From positions 1-64,000 of the forward strand of contig NZ_BMJJ01000016.1 in the NCBI RefSeq assembly GCF_014643375.1: 64,000 nucleotides of DNA, written 5' to 3'. A model generated the notes under the pieces. The model searched no databases. It saw only the letters and a list, made by a program, of their open reading frames with translations, and was not told the DNA's origin. Below, in pieces: positions 41,658 to 49,784 of this stretch; the stretch's first letter is position 1; each line of letters opens with the position of its first letter. Source of the DNA: Aureimonas glaciei (GTDB taxonomy: Bacteria > Pseudomonadota > Alphaproteobacteria > Rhizobiales > Rhizobiaceae). A program made the translations under genes and the position numbers.

Positions 41658-42944
41658 CTAGACGGAAAGCACCCTCGGCAGCCAGAGCGCGATGTCCGGG
41701 AAGGCCACCAGAAGGGCGATGAAGACGAACATGATCGCCACGAACGGCAGCGCGCCGATGATCACGTCACGCACATCGCCTTTGTCGCGCGTACCCTGGA
41801 CAACGAAGAGATTCATGCCGACGGGTGGGGTCAACAGAGCCACCTCCATGAGCACCATCATCAGGATGCCGAACCAGACCGTATCGATCCCAGCCATGCG
41901 CAGGGCCGGGACGATCAGGGGCACGGTGGCGATCAGCATCGACAGCGATTCCAGGAACATGCCCAGCACTAGATAGAAGACGATGGCGGTGATGATCAGG
42001 CCTGTGGGTGACAGCCCGGACGCGGTGAAGAGGTTCGTCACGACCTGCGACAGCCCGATGGCGCTGAGGACGAAGTTGAGCAGGAACGCGGCGATGACGA
42101 TGAGCGTCAGCATGGCGGTGGTAATGACCGTCGCCTCGCCGGCGGCCACGATCATCCGCCAGGACAGGCTGCGCCGCCATGCCGACAGGAGGATGGCCAT
42201 GACCACGCCGAGGGCGGCCGATTCCGTCGGTGTCGCGATCCCCGCATAGATCGCACCGATCACGGCAACGACGATGATCAGCGGCGGGATGAGATCGGGC
42301 AGGACCGCGATACGCATGCGCCAGGTCGAGACGACAGGGGTCCCGCCCCAGGCCGGACGCCACCAGCAGGCGATCACCACGGTGAGCATGAAGAGGGCCG
42401 CAAGCAGCAGCCCCGGAATGATGCCGGCGAGGTAGAGCTGCGGGATCGAGGTCTCAGTGAGGACGCCGTAGAGGATGAGCGGAATCGAGGGCGGGATCAG
42501 GATCCCGAGGGTACCTCCGGCGGCAATGGTGCCGAGGAACAGCCGCTCATTGTAGCCATAGCGGCCGATCAAGGGATTGGCGACCTTGCCGAGGGTCGCC
42601 GCGCAGGCGACGCTCGAACCGCTCATCGCGGCAAATACGGTCGAAAAGCCGAGATTGGCGTGCATCAGCCCGCCCGGCAGGCGCGACAGGTACAGCGAGA
42701 TGGCGTGGTACATCTTCTCGCTGATGCCGCTGCGCAGGAGGATTTCGCCCAAGAGAATGTAAAGCGGGATCGCGAATAGGGTGAATTCGCTCGACGCGCT
42801 CCACGATAGTTCGCCAAACACCGACCACAGCGACATCGGGGAGAACACCGTGCCGAGAATGAGCGCCAGCAGCACCAGAGTCACCGCGACCGGAATGCCG
42901 ATCGCCAGCAACGCCAGCAAGAGGCCGAGCGAGGTGCCGATCAT
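41658..42944 (-). CDS. dctM: TRAP transporter large permease DctM
   Basis: A 428-aa membrane protein with about 12 helices, the ion-coupled translocation subunit of a tripartite TRAP carboxylate transporter. Family marks are AMSGSSVACAATLGKV, GTLGILIPPSIPLILYGVLT and ATPTESAALGV. Its start overlaps the dctQ stop in an ATGA arrangement. It is the last gene of the six-gene minus-strand operon starting at 47970. The substrate is probably the acid degraded by the enzymes of that operon. Confidence 0.93.
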   Translation of the reverse strand: MIGTSLGLLLALLAIGIPVAVTLVLLALILGTVFSPMSLWSVFGELSWSASSEFTLFAIPLYILLGEILLRSGISEKMYHAISLYLSRLPGGLMHANLGFSTVFAAMSGSSVACAATLGKVANPLIGRYGYNERLFLGTIAAGGTLGILIPPSIPLILYGVLTETSIPQLYLAGIIPGLLLAALFMLTVVIACWWRPAWGGTPVVSTWRMRIAVLPDLIPPLIIVVAVIGAIYAGIATPTESAALGVVMAILLSAWRRSLSWRMIVAAGEATVITTAMLTLIVIAAFLLNFVLSAIGLSQVVTNLFTASGLSPTGLIITAIVFYLVLGMFLESLSMLIATVPLIVPALRMAGIDTVWFGILMMVLMEVALLTPPVGMNLFVVQGTRDKGDVRDVIIGALPFVAIMFVFIALLVAFPDIALWLPRVLSV

Positions 42945-43558
42945 CGGGAAACCCCGCTGCCCAGCGGGCCAAGCGCGGCGGTCTGCTCCTCGACCTCTTC
43001 CTCAATCGAGCGCGGGCCAATGAGACCGTGCGCCGCGCTGTTGTCGCGGCGCAATACGGCCGCGCAGCCGGCCAACGCCACCGCCGCAGAAACAAGAGTC
43101 AGGAAGACCAGCCCGGCGAACCACAGGCCCTGGGGAATGACCATCGGCACCGCCAGCGGCGACATGGAATGCGAGCCGAGCGAAGCGGTGCGGCTGAAGG
43201 TCGACCAGGCGACGTAGGTCAGGAGGGCGCTGGCGACAAAGAAGGCGAGGATGGCGATGACGTCGGCCAGCCGGCCGAGGCGCCGCGGCAGCAACAATTG
43301 CAGCGTGTCGATGCGCACATGGGCGCGGGCGAGGAGGGCCGAGGAGGCCCCCCACGCTGTGATGATCGCGAGCACATAGCCCGAGATTTCGCCGATGCCG
43401 CCGGACAGGAGCGTCGTGTTGAGCGTGCTCCTGACCAGAATGTCGACCGTGATTAGAACCGCCATGGCGAGCACGGCTAGCCCGCAGACGCGGGTCGCAA
43501 AGACCGCCACCGGCGCCAGCAGCGCCAGTGGCTTCAGGGAGGCGGTGTGCGTGCTCAT
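42941..43558 (-). CDS. dctQ: TRAP transporter small permease DctQ
   Basis: A 205-aa membrane protein with four predicted helices and an acidic C-terminal tail. ITVDILVRSTLNTTL and the segment GEISGYVLAIITAWGASSAL are typical of DctQ, which docks with DctM. It sits between dctP and dctM, with 4-bp overlap to dctM and 11 bp from dctP. The start MSTHTASLKPLA at 43558 avoids a long upstream extension overlapping dctP. Confidence 0.88.
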   Translation of the reverse strand: MSTHTASLKPLALLAPVAVFATRVCGLAVLAMAVLITVDILVRSTLNTTLLSGGIGEISGYVLAIITAWGASSALLARAHVRIDTLQLLLPRRLGRLADVIAILAFFVASALLTYVAWSTFSRTASLGSHSMSPLAVPMVIPQGLWFAGLVFLTLVSAAVALAGCAAVLRRDNSAAHGLIGPRSIEEEVEEQTAALGPLGSGVSR

Positions 43559-43569
43559 CCCGGCGCCGG

Positions 43570-44646
43570 TCAGATCTGCTCGAGGGGAATCTGGATATCG
43601 ACGACCTTGCCGACGGTGTCGTTCCACTCCTGGGCGCATTCCTTGCCGCAGCGCTTGGCCCATTCCAGCACGATCTTGTCGCGCGCGATCGTCTTGATGG
43701 TCTCCTTGTCGGCGTCGGAAACGGGAACGAGGGTCATTGCGGCCTTCTTGCCGAGGGTGCACGGATCCTGACCGGTGTTGCAGTTGACGCCTTCGTCATG
43801 CGCCTGCTCGCCGATGGCCCACAGCCGCGTGTCAAGGTCCTTGAACTGCTCTTCAAGGAAAGTCCGCACTTCCGGGGCGAAGCCGTTCCAGGAGGCGAGA
43901 TTGGCCGACTGGTAGGAGATGCTCCAGTTGACGGGCAAGGGGAACATGTACTTCGAAACCTCGGCCCAGCCGCTGGTGTTGCCGCTCATGCTGCCGGTGA
44001 TGGCGCAGTCGAAGACGCCCCGCTGAAGGCTCGGCACGACGTCCGCGAACGGCGTCGTGACAGGCGTGCCGCCGAGCGCGACGATCATGTCGCCCATGGT
44101 GCGGCTGTTCACGCGGACCTTCTTGCCCGAAATGTCCGACAGGCCGGCGATCTCGTCGCGGCACCAGAACACCAGACCCTGATTGGGCGACAGGCCGAGC
44201 AGTTTGGTGTTGAACTTCGTCTCCAGGACCCGGGCGACGACCGGCAGCCAGGCGTCGCAGGCCTTGTGTACGGTGGCGATGTCGGGCGAGACGCCGGTCA
44301 GGTCGCAACCCTCGAAGATTGGATCGTCACCGGCGAGCTTGACGATGTCGGTCGAGGCGAAATCTGCGATGCCCGCCTCGGACAGGCGGATCATCTGCTG
44401 CTCCTTGATGCCCATCACGTCGTAGTTGTTGTACTCGACAGTGATCTTGCCATCCGAGCGAGCGGGAATGTCCTGCGTCCAGAACGGCTTTTCGACGCGC
44501 TGCACCTGAACGCCGGAGCTGAAATTGCCAATGACACGCAGATTGGTCTCCGGCAACGGATCGGCATGGGCGGCGCCTGCCGCCAGCGCGGCCAGAGTGA
44601 GGGCGGCGAGTCTCGCGCGTCCGGTCTTGGCGAATGTGATCTTCAT
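43570..44646 (-). CDS. dctP: TRAP transporter solute-binding protein DctP
   Basis: A 358-aa periplasmic binding protein with a signal peptide cleaved after AAHA (about residue 28). DctP-family features include LSDISGKKVRVNSRTMGDMI with the conserved Arg that binds the carboxylate, and LGGTPVTTPFADVVPSLQRGVFDCAITG. It delivers a small organic acid to DctQM. The cofactor-free carrier and the downstream dehydratase and dehydrogenases suggest a hydroxy acid or sugar acid as ligand; the exact ligand is unknown. Confidence 0.92.
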   Translation of the reverse strand: MKITFAKTGRARLAALTLAALAAGAAHADPLPETNLRVIGNFSSGVQVQRVEKPFWTQDIPARSDGKITVEYNNYDVMGIKEQQMIRLSEAGIADFASTDIVKLAGDDPIFEGCDLTGVSPDIATVHKACDAWLPVVARVLETKFNTKLLGLSPNQGLVFWCRDEIAGLSDISGKKVRVNSRTMGDMIVALGGTPVTTPFADVVPSLQRGVFDCAITGSMSGNTSGWAEVSKYMFPLPVNWSISYQSANLASWNGFAPEVRTFLEEQFKDLDTRLWAIGEQAHDEGVNCNTGQDPCTLGKKAAMTLVPVSDADKETIKTIARDKIVLEWAKRCGKECAQEWNDTVGKVVDIQIPLEQI

Positions 44647-44685
44647 TGTCTCTCTCCCATTGTTGTTTTTTGGCGTCGTCGTCTC

Positions 44686-45780
44686 TCAGGCCGGACGCCT
44701 CCCAGCAAAAGCCTGATCGAGGATTTTCCGCACTACGTCGTGCGTGACGGGTGCGGGATTGAGGCCGTTGTCGGTCTCAACCGTGATACGCGCGGCTCGG
44801 TCAAGCTCGCCGGGGCTAAAGTCGATGGCGGCCAGGCTCGTCGGCAGGCCCGTCTCCGACAGAAGGTCGAAGATCGCTCCGCCGAGTTCCTTGGCACCGA
44901 TCGCTTCAGCGATCATCGTCACTTCCGGCGCGAAGCGGCCGTTGTAGGCCGCCACATGCGGCAGCACGAGCGCATGCGACAGGCCGTGCTCGATCCCGTA
45001 GGAGCCGCCCAGGGTGTGGGCGAGGCCGTGCTGAAGCGCGAAGCCGCCCGTCAGCGCGGCACCTGCGAGGTAGGCCCCATACAGAAGTTCCGACCGGGCC
45101 GCAGGGTCGGAGGGAGACCGCAGCACGCGGCGCAGGCCGCTCATCACCGCTCCGGCACCGAGGATGGCCGACTGCTTGATCACGGGGCTCGCGGTCGCAA
45201 CATAGACGGCGTCGACGCAGTGCGCCAAGGCATTCATCGCGCTGGCGGCGCTGACGCGCGTTGGCAGGCCTAGCGACAGCTCGGCGTCGTAGACGACCGT
45301 CGCGGCGAGCATGTCGAGGCTGGTATGCATCCGCTTGATGCCGTCGATCGTGATACCGCAGAATCCGGTCATCTCGGAGCCGGAATAGGTAGTGGGAACG
45401 GCGATGATCGGCAGCGCCAGCTCGAGGGCGATCGCCTTGCCGAGACCGACCGATGCGCCGCCGCCAATGGAGACGATGCAGTCCGCCCCGAGCTCGCGGA
45501 CGGCAAGACGTGCCCTCTGCGCCAGCTCGATGGGCACCTGCGATACCGCCTCTGCCAGGACGCCGACACAGGAAGGCCCGATTTCCGTAGCGATGGCCCT
45601 TGCCATCTCAGCGCGGCCCGGCGTCGAGACGATGACGGCACGCCGGCAACCCAGCCGGTCGATCTCCGCACCGATCCGCTTGCGCGTGCCGAGGCCGAAC
45701 ACGATGCGCGGCGGCGTCGCGTTGTAGACGCCGCCGGGCAGTTCGAAGGAAAGGGGCGCGGGACCCGTCATCTCAGTCAT
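44686..45780 (-). CDS. Iron-containing alcohol dehydrogenase, maleylacetate-reductase-like
   Basis: A 364-aa group III dehydrogenase. The NAD-binding region has IVSIGGGASVGLGKAIAL, and VPTTYSGSEMTGFCGI is the pattern of maleylacetate reductases. His-containing segments ALAHCVDAVY and GFALQHGLAHTLGG lie at the usual metal-ligand positions. In the operon it may reduce or oxidise an intermediate formed by the dehydratase; a maleylacetate step would need an aromatic ring-cleavage gene, and none is present here, so that function is not assumed. Confidence 0.85.
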   Translation of the reverse strand: MTEMTGPAPLSFELPGGVYNATPPRIVFGLGTRKRIGAEIDRLGCRRAVIVSTPGRAEMARAIATEIGPSCVGVLAEAVSQVPIELAQRARLAVRELGADCIVSIGGGASVGLGKAIALELALPIIAVPTTYSGSEMTGFCGITIDGIKRMHTSLDMLAATVVYDAELSLGLPTRVSAASAMNALAHCVDAVYVATASPVIKQSAILGAGAVMSGLRRVLRSPSDPAARSELLYGAYLAGAALTGGFALQHGLAHTLGGSYGIEHGLSHALVLPHVAAYNGRFAPEVTMIAEAIGAKELGGAIFDLLSETGLPTSLAAIDFSPGELDRAARITVETDNGLNPAPVTHDVVRKILDQAFAGRRPA

Positions 45781-45791
45781 GCCTGCCGCTC

Positions 45792-46979
45792 CTACCAGTC
45801 GACCACGGTGCCATCGGCAAGGACGGCCCCCAGCGTGTGCATGACCTCGGGCTTGAACGGATGCTTGGCCGCCTCCTTCTCGTTGATCTCGACACCGAGC
45901 CCCGGCGTGTAGGGCACCTGCCAGGCGCTGCCGACCCGGCGCATCGGCGTCGACACGACGTCGTCGTACCAGGGGACAGCCCCGGACATCTCTTCCTGGA
46001 TGACGAAGTTCGGCGTCGAGATGTCGAAGTGAAGCGCGGCGGCACCGGCAAGCGGCCCGTTGGGATTGTGCGGGGCGACGCCCATGAAGGCCTGCTCGGC
46101 CGCCGCGGCGATGCGCTTGCCCTCGAGGATGCCGCCGGTATGGTTGAGGTCGGGCTGGATGATGTTCAGCGCCTTCTGCTGGAACAAAGGCTCGAATTCC
46201 TTGAAGCCGACGAGGCGCTCGCCGGAGGCAATCGGACAGCCCGCCCGTTCCGAGACCATCCGCAGCGCTTCGGTGTCGCCGGGCTGGACCGGCTCCTCGC
46301 AGAACATAGGCCGGTAGGGAATGAGTTCCTCGATATATTGAAGCGCCGCCGAGACGGAGGCCGGCCGGCCGTGGAAGTCGATCATGATGTCAACGCCCTC
46401 GCCTACCGCGTCGCGCAGGGTCTCCATCATCCGCCCGACATGGCGGCGCGAGGGAATGTCGACGGTGTAGTGCGAATAGGGGATGAACACGACCTTCAGG
46501 GCGTCGTAGCCCATCTCCACCACCTGAAGCGCCTTGTCGCGCAGCGCGCTCGGGTCGAAGGTCTCGTAGACCGACTTCATGTCGCCGAGGCCAAGATGGG
46601 TGTAGACGCGCACCTCGTCGCGCACCTTGCCGCCGATCAGGCGCCAGACCGGCAGGTTGACGCTCTTCCCGAAGATGTCCCACAGCGCGTGCTCGATGCC
46701 GCTGACCGCCGTCGCGCCGATGATGCCGAGACGATAGTACGAATGCTTGTTGAGGGTGCGCAGGATCTGTTCGATGTCGCGAGGATCCTTGCCCAGAAGC
46801 AGAGGTTCGAGATCCTCGACCGCGCCCGTGACGGCGCGGGTCTTCCAGTTGAGGCTGGCCTCGCCCCAGCCGACCAGACCGTCCTGGTCCGTCTCGACCT
46901 TGACGAAGATCCAGTTGCGCATCTCGGCATTGACCACGAGGGTCTTGACCGCAGTGATGCGGATGGTGTCAGCGAACAT
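45792..46979 (-). CDS. Enolase-superfamily acid-sugar dehydratase (mandelate racemase/galactonate dehydratase-like)
   Basis: A 395-aa enolase-superfamily protein: N-terminal capping domain and C-terminal barrel. Visible active-site segments are ALKVVFIPYSHYTVD, the metal ligand Asp in MIDFHGRPAS, the Glu in CEEPVQPGD and the Glu in GERLVGF, then the His in APHNPNGPLAG. These resemble D-galactonate dehydratase-type enzymes, which remove water from sugar acids. The actual substrate cannot be read from sequence. The ATG at 46979 follows AAAGG. Only 11 bp separate it from the dehydrogenase upstream in transcription. Confidence 0.87.
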   Translation of the reverse strand: MFADTIRITAVKTLVVNAEMRNWIFVKVETDQDGLVGWGEASLNWKTRAVTGAVEDLEPLLLGKDPRDIEQILRTLNKHSYYRLGIIGATAVSGIEHALWDIFGKSVNLPVWRLIGGKVRDEVRVYTHLGLGDMKSVYETFDPSALRDKALQVVEMGYDALKVVFIPYSHYTVDIPSRRHVGRMMETLRDAVGEGVDIMIDFHGRPASVSAALQYIEELIPYRPMFCEEPVQPGDTEALRMVSERAGCPIASGERLVGFKEFEPLFQQKALNIIQPDLNHTGGILEGKRIAAAAEQAFMGVAPHNPNGPLAGAAALHFDISTPNFVIQEEMSGAVPWYDDVVSTPMRRVGSAWQVPYTPGLGVEINEKEAAKHPFKPEVMHTLGAVLADGTVVDW

Positions 46980-46989
46980 GGTCAAACCT

Positions 46990-47970
46990 TTATGCATGAA
47001 GAGTGGCGGCCGCGGGCCGCACGAGGTTGAGGAGCGGCTCGCCGCGGAGCAGCCGGCCGAGATTGGCCGCGATGAAGCCGTAGCGACGGGCCGGAAGCTC
47101 GCTCGTCCAGGCGGAGGAATGAGGTGTGCAGACCGCGTTGGGCAGTGCCGAGAAGTCGAACTGCGACGGCGCCACCTGATCGTCGGCGCCGAGCGGATAG
47201 CGGTACCAGACATCCAGCACGGCCCCGCCGATACGGTTTTCGGCGAGCGCCTCATAAAGCGCGTCCTGCTCGACCAATTCGGCGCGCGACACATTCACGA
47301 GGACGGCCGATGGCTTCATTGCGGCGAGTTCGTCCCTGCCGATCATACCGCGCGTGGAGGGTAGAAGCGGACAGGTGACAATGCAGTAGTCCGCCTCGGC
47401 CAAGAGGATTCCGAGCTGGTCGGGGCGCACGATCCGGTCGGCGAGGCCATCACCGGGATCGAGCACGTCGAGGGCGACGATGCGCAGACCGAAAGCCTTG
47501 GCCCGCGTCGCGATCGCCCGGCCGATCCGGCCAAAGCCGACAATGCCCATCGTCTTGCCGAACAGTTCGCCGTGCGGGACACGGTTGCGGTAGGTATCGG
47601 ACCAGAGCGCCGGCGACATGCTGGCGCGTAGCGCATCGAGACGGATCTCCCAGTTCAGCAGCGACCCGAGCACGAATTCGGCGATCGGAATCTCATGCTC
47701 GAAGACGTTGCAGACGGCGGTTTCCGGTGCCAGCGCCTCGAAATCGATGCCGTCGAGACCGGCGCCCGGCACGTGCAGGAGACGAAAGCTCGGCGCCTTC
47801 TCGCGGCGCAGCCGCAGCGAGATGACTGCGTCGTCGCTTGCGATCGCAGCGTCCCAAGCGGGATCGCTGGCGGCTTCGCGCGGCAGGCAGATGATCTCCT
47901 GCGTCGGGCCCAGCGCCGCCTCCAGCCGCCCCCGATGATTGCCGGCTTCGCCGATCATGACGATTTTCAT
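46990..47970 (-). CDS. NAD-dependent D-2-hydroxyacid dehydrogenase
   Basis: A 326-aa dehydrogenase. The nucleotide-binding motif GIVGFGRIGRAIATRAKAFG is complete, the catalytic Arg appears in NVSRAELVEQDAL, and a His occurs in TPHSSAWTSE, the usual acid/base position. The conserved Glu is expected in the GAVLDVWYRYPL area, where Asp-Val-Trp replaces the common Asp-Val-Phe. It is the first gene of the operon, with an excellent ribosome binding site GGGAGGAG. It probably converts a 2-hydroxy acid and the matching 2-keto acid. Confidence 0.9.
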   Translation of the reverse strand: MKIVMIGEAGNHRGRLEAALGPTQEIICLPREAASDPAWDAAIASDDAVISLRLRREKAPSFRLLHVPGAGLDGIDFEALAPETAVCNVFEHEIPIAEFVLGSLLNWEIRLDALRASMSPALWSDTYRNRVPHGELFGKTMGIVGFGRIGRAIATRAKAFGLRIVALDVLDPGDGLADRIVRPDQLGILLAEADYCIVTCPLLPSTRGMIGRDELAAMKPSAVLVNVSRAELVEQDALYEALAENRIGGAVLDVWYRYPLGADDQVAPSQFDFSALPNAVCTPHSSAWTSELPARRYGFIAANLGRLLRGEPLLNLVRPAAATLHA

Positions 47971-48062
47971 AGCTGCTCCTCCCGCCTCAGGAGGCCGCCG
48001 CATCACCGCAAAGTCCAATTATTTATCTTGATCTTTTAATCAGGATTTCGAATTACTGGGGC
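47971..48062. promoter_or_regulatory. Divergent promoter/operator between the catabolic operon and its LysR gene
   Basis: This 92-bp region is AT-rich, separates the six-gene operon from the divergent LysR gene and contains the dyad TGAT-N6-ATCA at 48029-48042 (TGATCTTTTAATCA). LysR regulators usually bind such short dyads between themselves and the target operon. Position and symmetry support it; binding is inferred. Confidence 0.55.
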
Positions 48063-48935
48063 ATGGACCGCCGTCGTCTCACCAGTTTCGTGGCCGTTGC
48101 CGAAGAGCTGCATTTCAACCGTGCGGCCGTGCGCTGTCACATCAGCCAATCGGCTCTCAGCCAGCAGCTCGCGCAGTTGGAAGAAGGCCTCGGCGTGCAG
48201 TTGTTGAGCCGAACCAAGCGGCACGTCTCCCTCACCCGCGCCGGCGAGGTCTTTCTGCACGAAGCGCGCAAGATCCTGCGCTCCATGGACGGCGCGGCCG
48301 TGATGGCCAAGCAGGCGGAGGCGGGAATGATCGGCCGCCTGCGAATAGGGACGACGACACCGGCCCTCTTCATCGCGCTACCGGAACTGGTACGTGCCTT
48401 CCGAGTGAAGGCGCCAAGGGTGTCTGTGTCGGTCCATCCGATGACAACGGCCGAACAGGAGATCGCCCTGCACCGGGGAGATATCGACGTCGGCATCGTC
48501 CACACGCCCATCGAGGACAAGACGCTGGCTTGCCGAGAGATGATGACCATGCCGTTCGACGTGGTGCTCTCCAGCGAGAACCCCCTCGCCGGAGTTTCTC
48601 GCCTGCGCCTCAAGGATCTGGCGGGCGAAAACTTCATCCTCTTTCCCCGACAGATCGGGCCGCAACTCTATGACAGCGTGATCGGGCTCTGCCTTCAGGA
48701 GGGCTTCAGCCCGCGGACCATCGTCGAGGCGACGCCGGCGCAAGCCATCGTCGGACTTGCCGCTTGCAATGTCGGCGTCGGGTTCGTCGCATCGCGGCTC
48801 CAGCATTTCCAGCGACCGCTGGTGGCCTATCGCCGCCTGGAAGGACCAGCGCCCTTCTTCACAATGGGTATCGCCCATCTTCCTCAAGGAGTGACGACGA
48901 CGGTCGAAGAATTCGTAGCCCTGGCCACGACATAA
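48063..48935 (+). CDS. LysR-type regulator of the catabolic operon (CatR/BenM-like)
   Basis: A 290-aa LysR protein with HTH residues [24 protein letters not shown], of the CbnR/CatR/BenM type in its opening [18 protein letters not shown]. The effector domain has the pattern [16 protein letters not shown]. It is transcribed divergently from the acid-catabolism/TRAP operon and is very likely its activator, responding to a pathway acid. The ATG at 48063 is the only family-compatible start. Confidence 0.9.
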   Translation: MDRRRLTSFVAVAEELHFNRAAVRCHISQSALSQQLAQLEEGLGVQLLSRTKRHVSLTRAGEVFLHEARKILRSMDGAAVMAKQAEAGMIGRLRIGTTTPALFIALPELVRAFRVKAPRVSVSVHPMTTAEQEIALHRGDIDVGIVHTPIEDKTLACREMMTMPFDVVLSSENPLAGVSRLRLKDLAGENFILFPRQIGPQLYDSVIGLCLQEGFSPRTIVEATPAQAIVGLAACNVGVGFVASRLQHFQRPLVAYRRLEGPAPFFTMGIAHLPQGVTTTVEEFVALATT

Positions 48936-48960
48936 AACCTCCGCCAATCGATTTCTTTGA

Positions 48961-49247
48961 GTTTCGCATACGCCGGTGACAAGGTGCTTAGCTCCGCGCC
49001 GGTAGGCGACTGCGCCTGCAAAGCCGAGGAAGAGAAGATTTCGTCCCGGTACGAAAGTGTTCGGCAGGCCATTGGCCTGCATCGCAATCTCGGAGGTCTT
49101 GGTTAGCGCCGTATCGCTTATCTGGCCGAGGACGCCCATGTCGATGAGGTGATCCTTGCCAATCTTCGTGCCCCACCTTTCTGGAAATTCGCGGCGCAGT
49201 CTGTCTAGTATGCGCGGACGGACATCCAACCGTAACGTTAGGGTCAT
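48961..49247 (-). pseudogene. queC: queC fragment (7-cyano-7-deazaguanine synthase), truncated at both ends
   Basis: On the minus strand this stretch reads [20 protein letters not shown], then [13 protein letters not shown] and [20 protein letters not shown], then LVTGVCET. These segments are diagnostic of QueC, which makes preQ0 for queuosine. The PP-loop start with SGGLDS is missing, and similarity stops right after CET near 48961, so the downstream zinc-site cysteines are gone. The frame continues as noise antisense to the LysR gene. Intact QueC is about 230 aa; about 95 aa remain, and no queD, queE or queF is nearby. Confidence 0.8.
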
Positions 49248-49499
49248 CTTCTAAAATGGGGTTTAAAGCCAACCGAAGACGACAAGCGCTATTCGTCCGA
49301 TTTGCCCCCACATTTCGCAACCGCGTCGTACATGGTGCCGCCACCCAGCCGAATTTGCCGCCATCTAGTACTTCTTCAACCAAGCTTAGCAAAGGTTCTG
49401 CGCGATGACCTTCTTCCAAATCAGAGTCGGCCGTGCATTCTTTGCCGCGCACGCTGTCGCATACGATCCTCATTTTCTTCCGCGGTAAGTGCCCTGAGG

Positions 49500-49652
49500 T
49501 CGCCGGAGTATGTTCGTGCCTACGTGAAAGCTCAGAAGAACGACGACCGGGATGCCAAGGCGATTGCGGAAGCTGCGACTCGCCCGGCGATGCACTTCGT
49601 CGATCTGAAGAGTGACGAGAAGTTCGATATGCAGACGCTGCACCGGACTAAA
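49500..49652 (+). pseudogene. IS110-family transposase fragment (N-terminal part)
   Basis: The plus strand reads SPEYVRAYVKAQKNDDRDAK, then IAEAATRPAMHFVDLKS and MQTLHRTK, characteristic of the DEDD transposase of IS110-type elements (the KNDxRDA motif carries a catalytic Asp). The start of the gene and everything after residue 50 or so of this fragment are missing. It is a remnant only. The rest of 49248-49784 holds no gene I can support, and the last 130 bp are AT-rich, probably the relaxase promoter. Confidence 0.75.
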
Positions 49653-49784
49653 CACCTAGGGACACAAAATCAATTTCTAGACGAAAATCATCAATCCACC
49701 GCTTTTTTATTGAACTAAAAGGCGAAATGGGCCGTAGTCTTTCGTTTTGATCAGCTTCCAATGAACACACTATAAATGGATTAG

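Noticed and set aside
44686-45780. Assignment as a true maleylacetate reductase in aromatic degradation
   Set aside because: No ring-cleavage dioxygenase or hydroxyquinol genes are nearby; only family-level similarity is supported.
48378-49247. Reading the queC fragment as one long intact minus-strand gene
   Set aside because: Only about 48961-49247 resembles QueC; the rest is antisense to the LysR gene with no similarity.
48961-49247. Evidence for a 7-deazaguanine DNA modification (dpd) system
   Set aside because: Only a truncated queC is present; no dpdA-like or helicase/nuclease genes are seen in the window.
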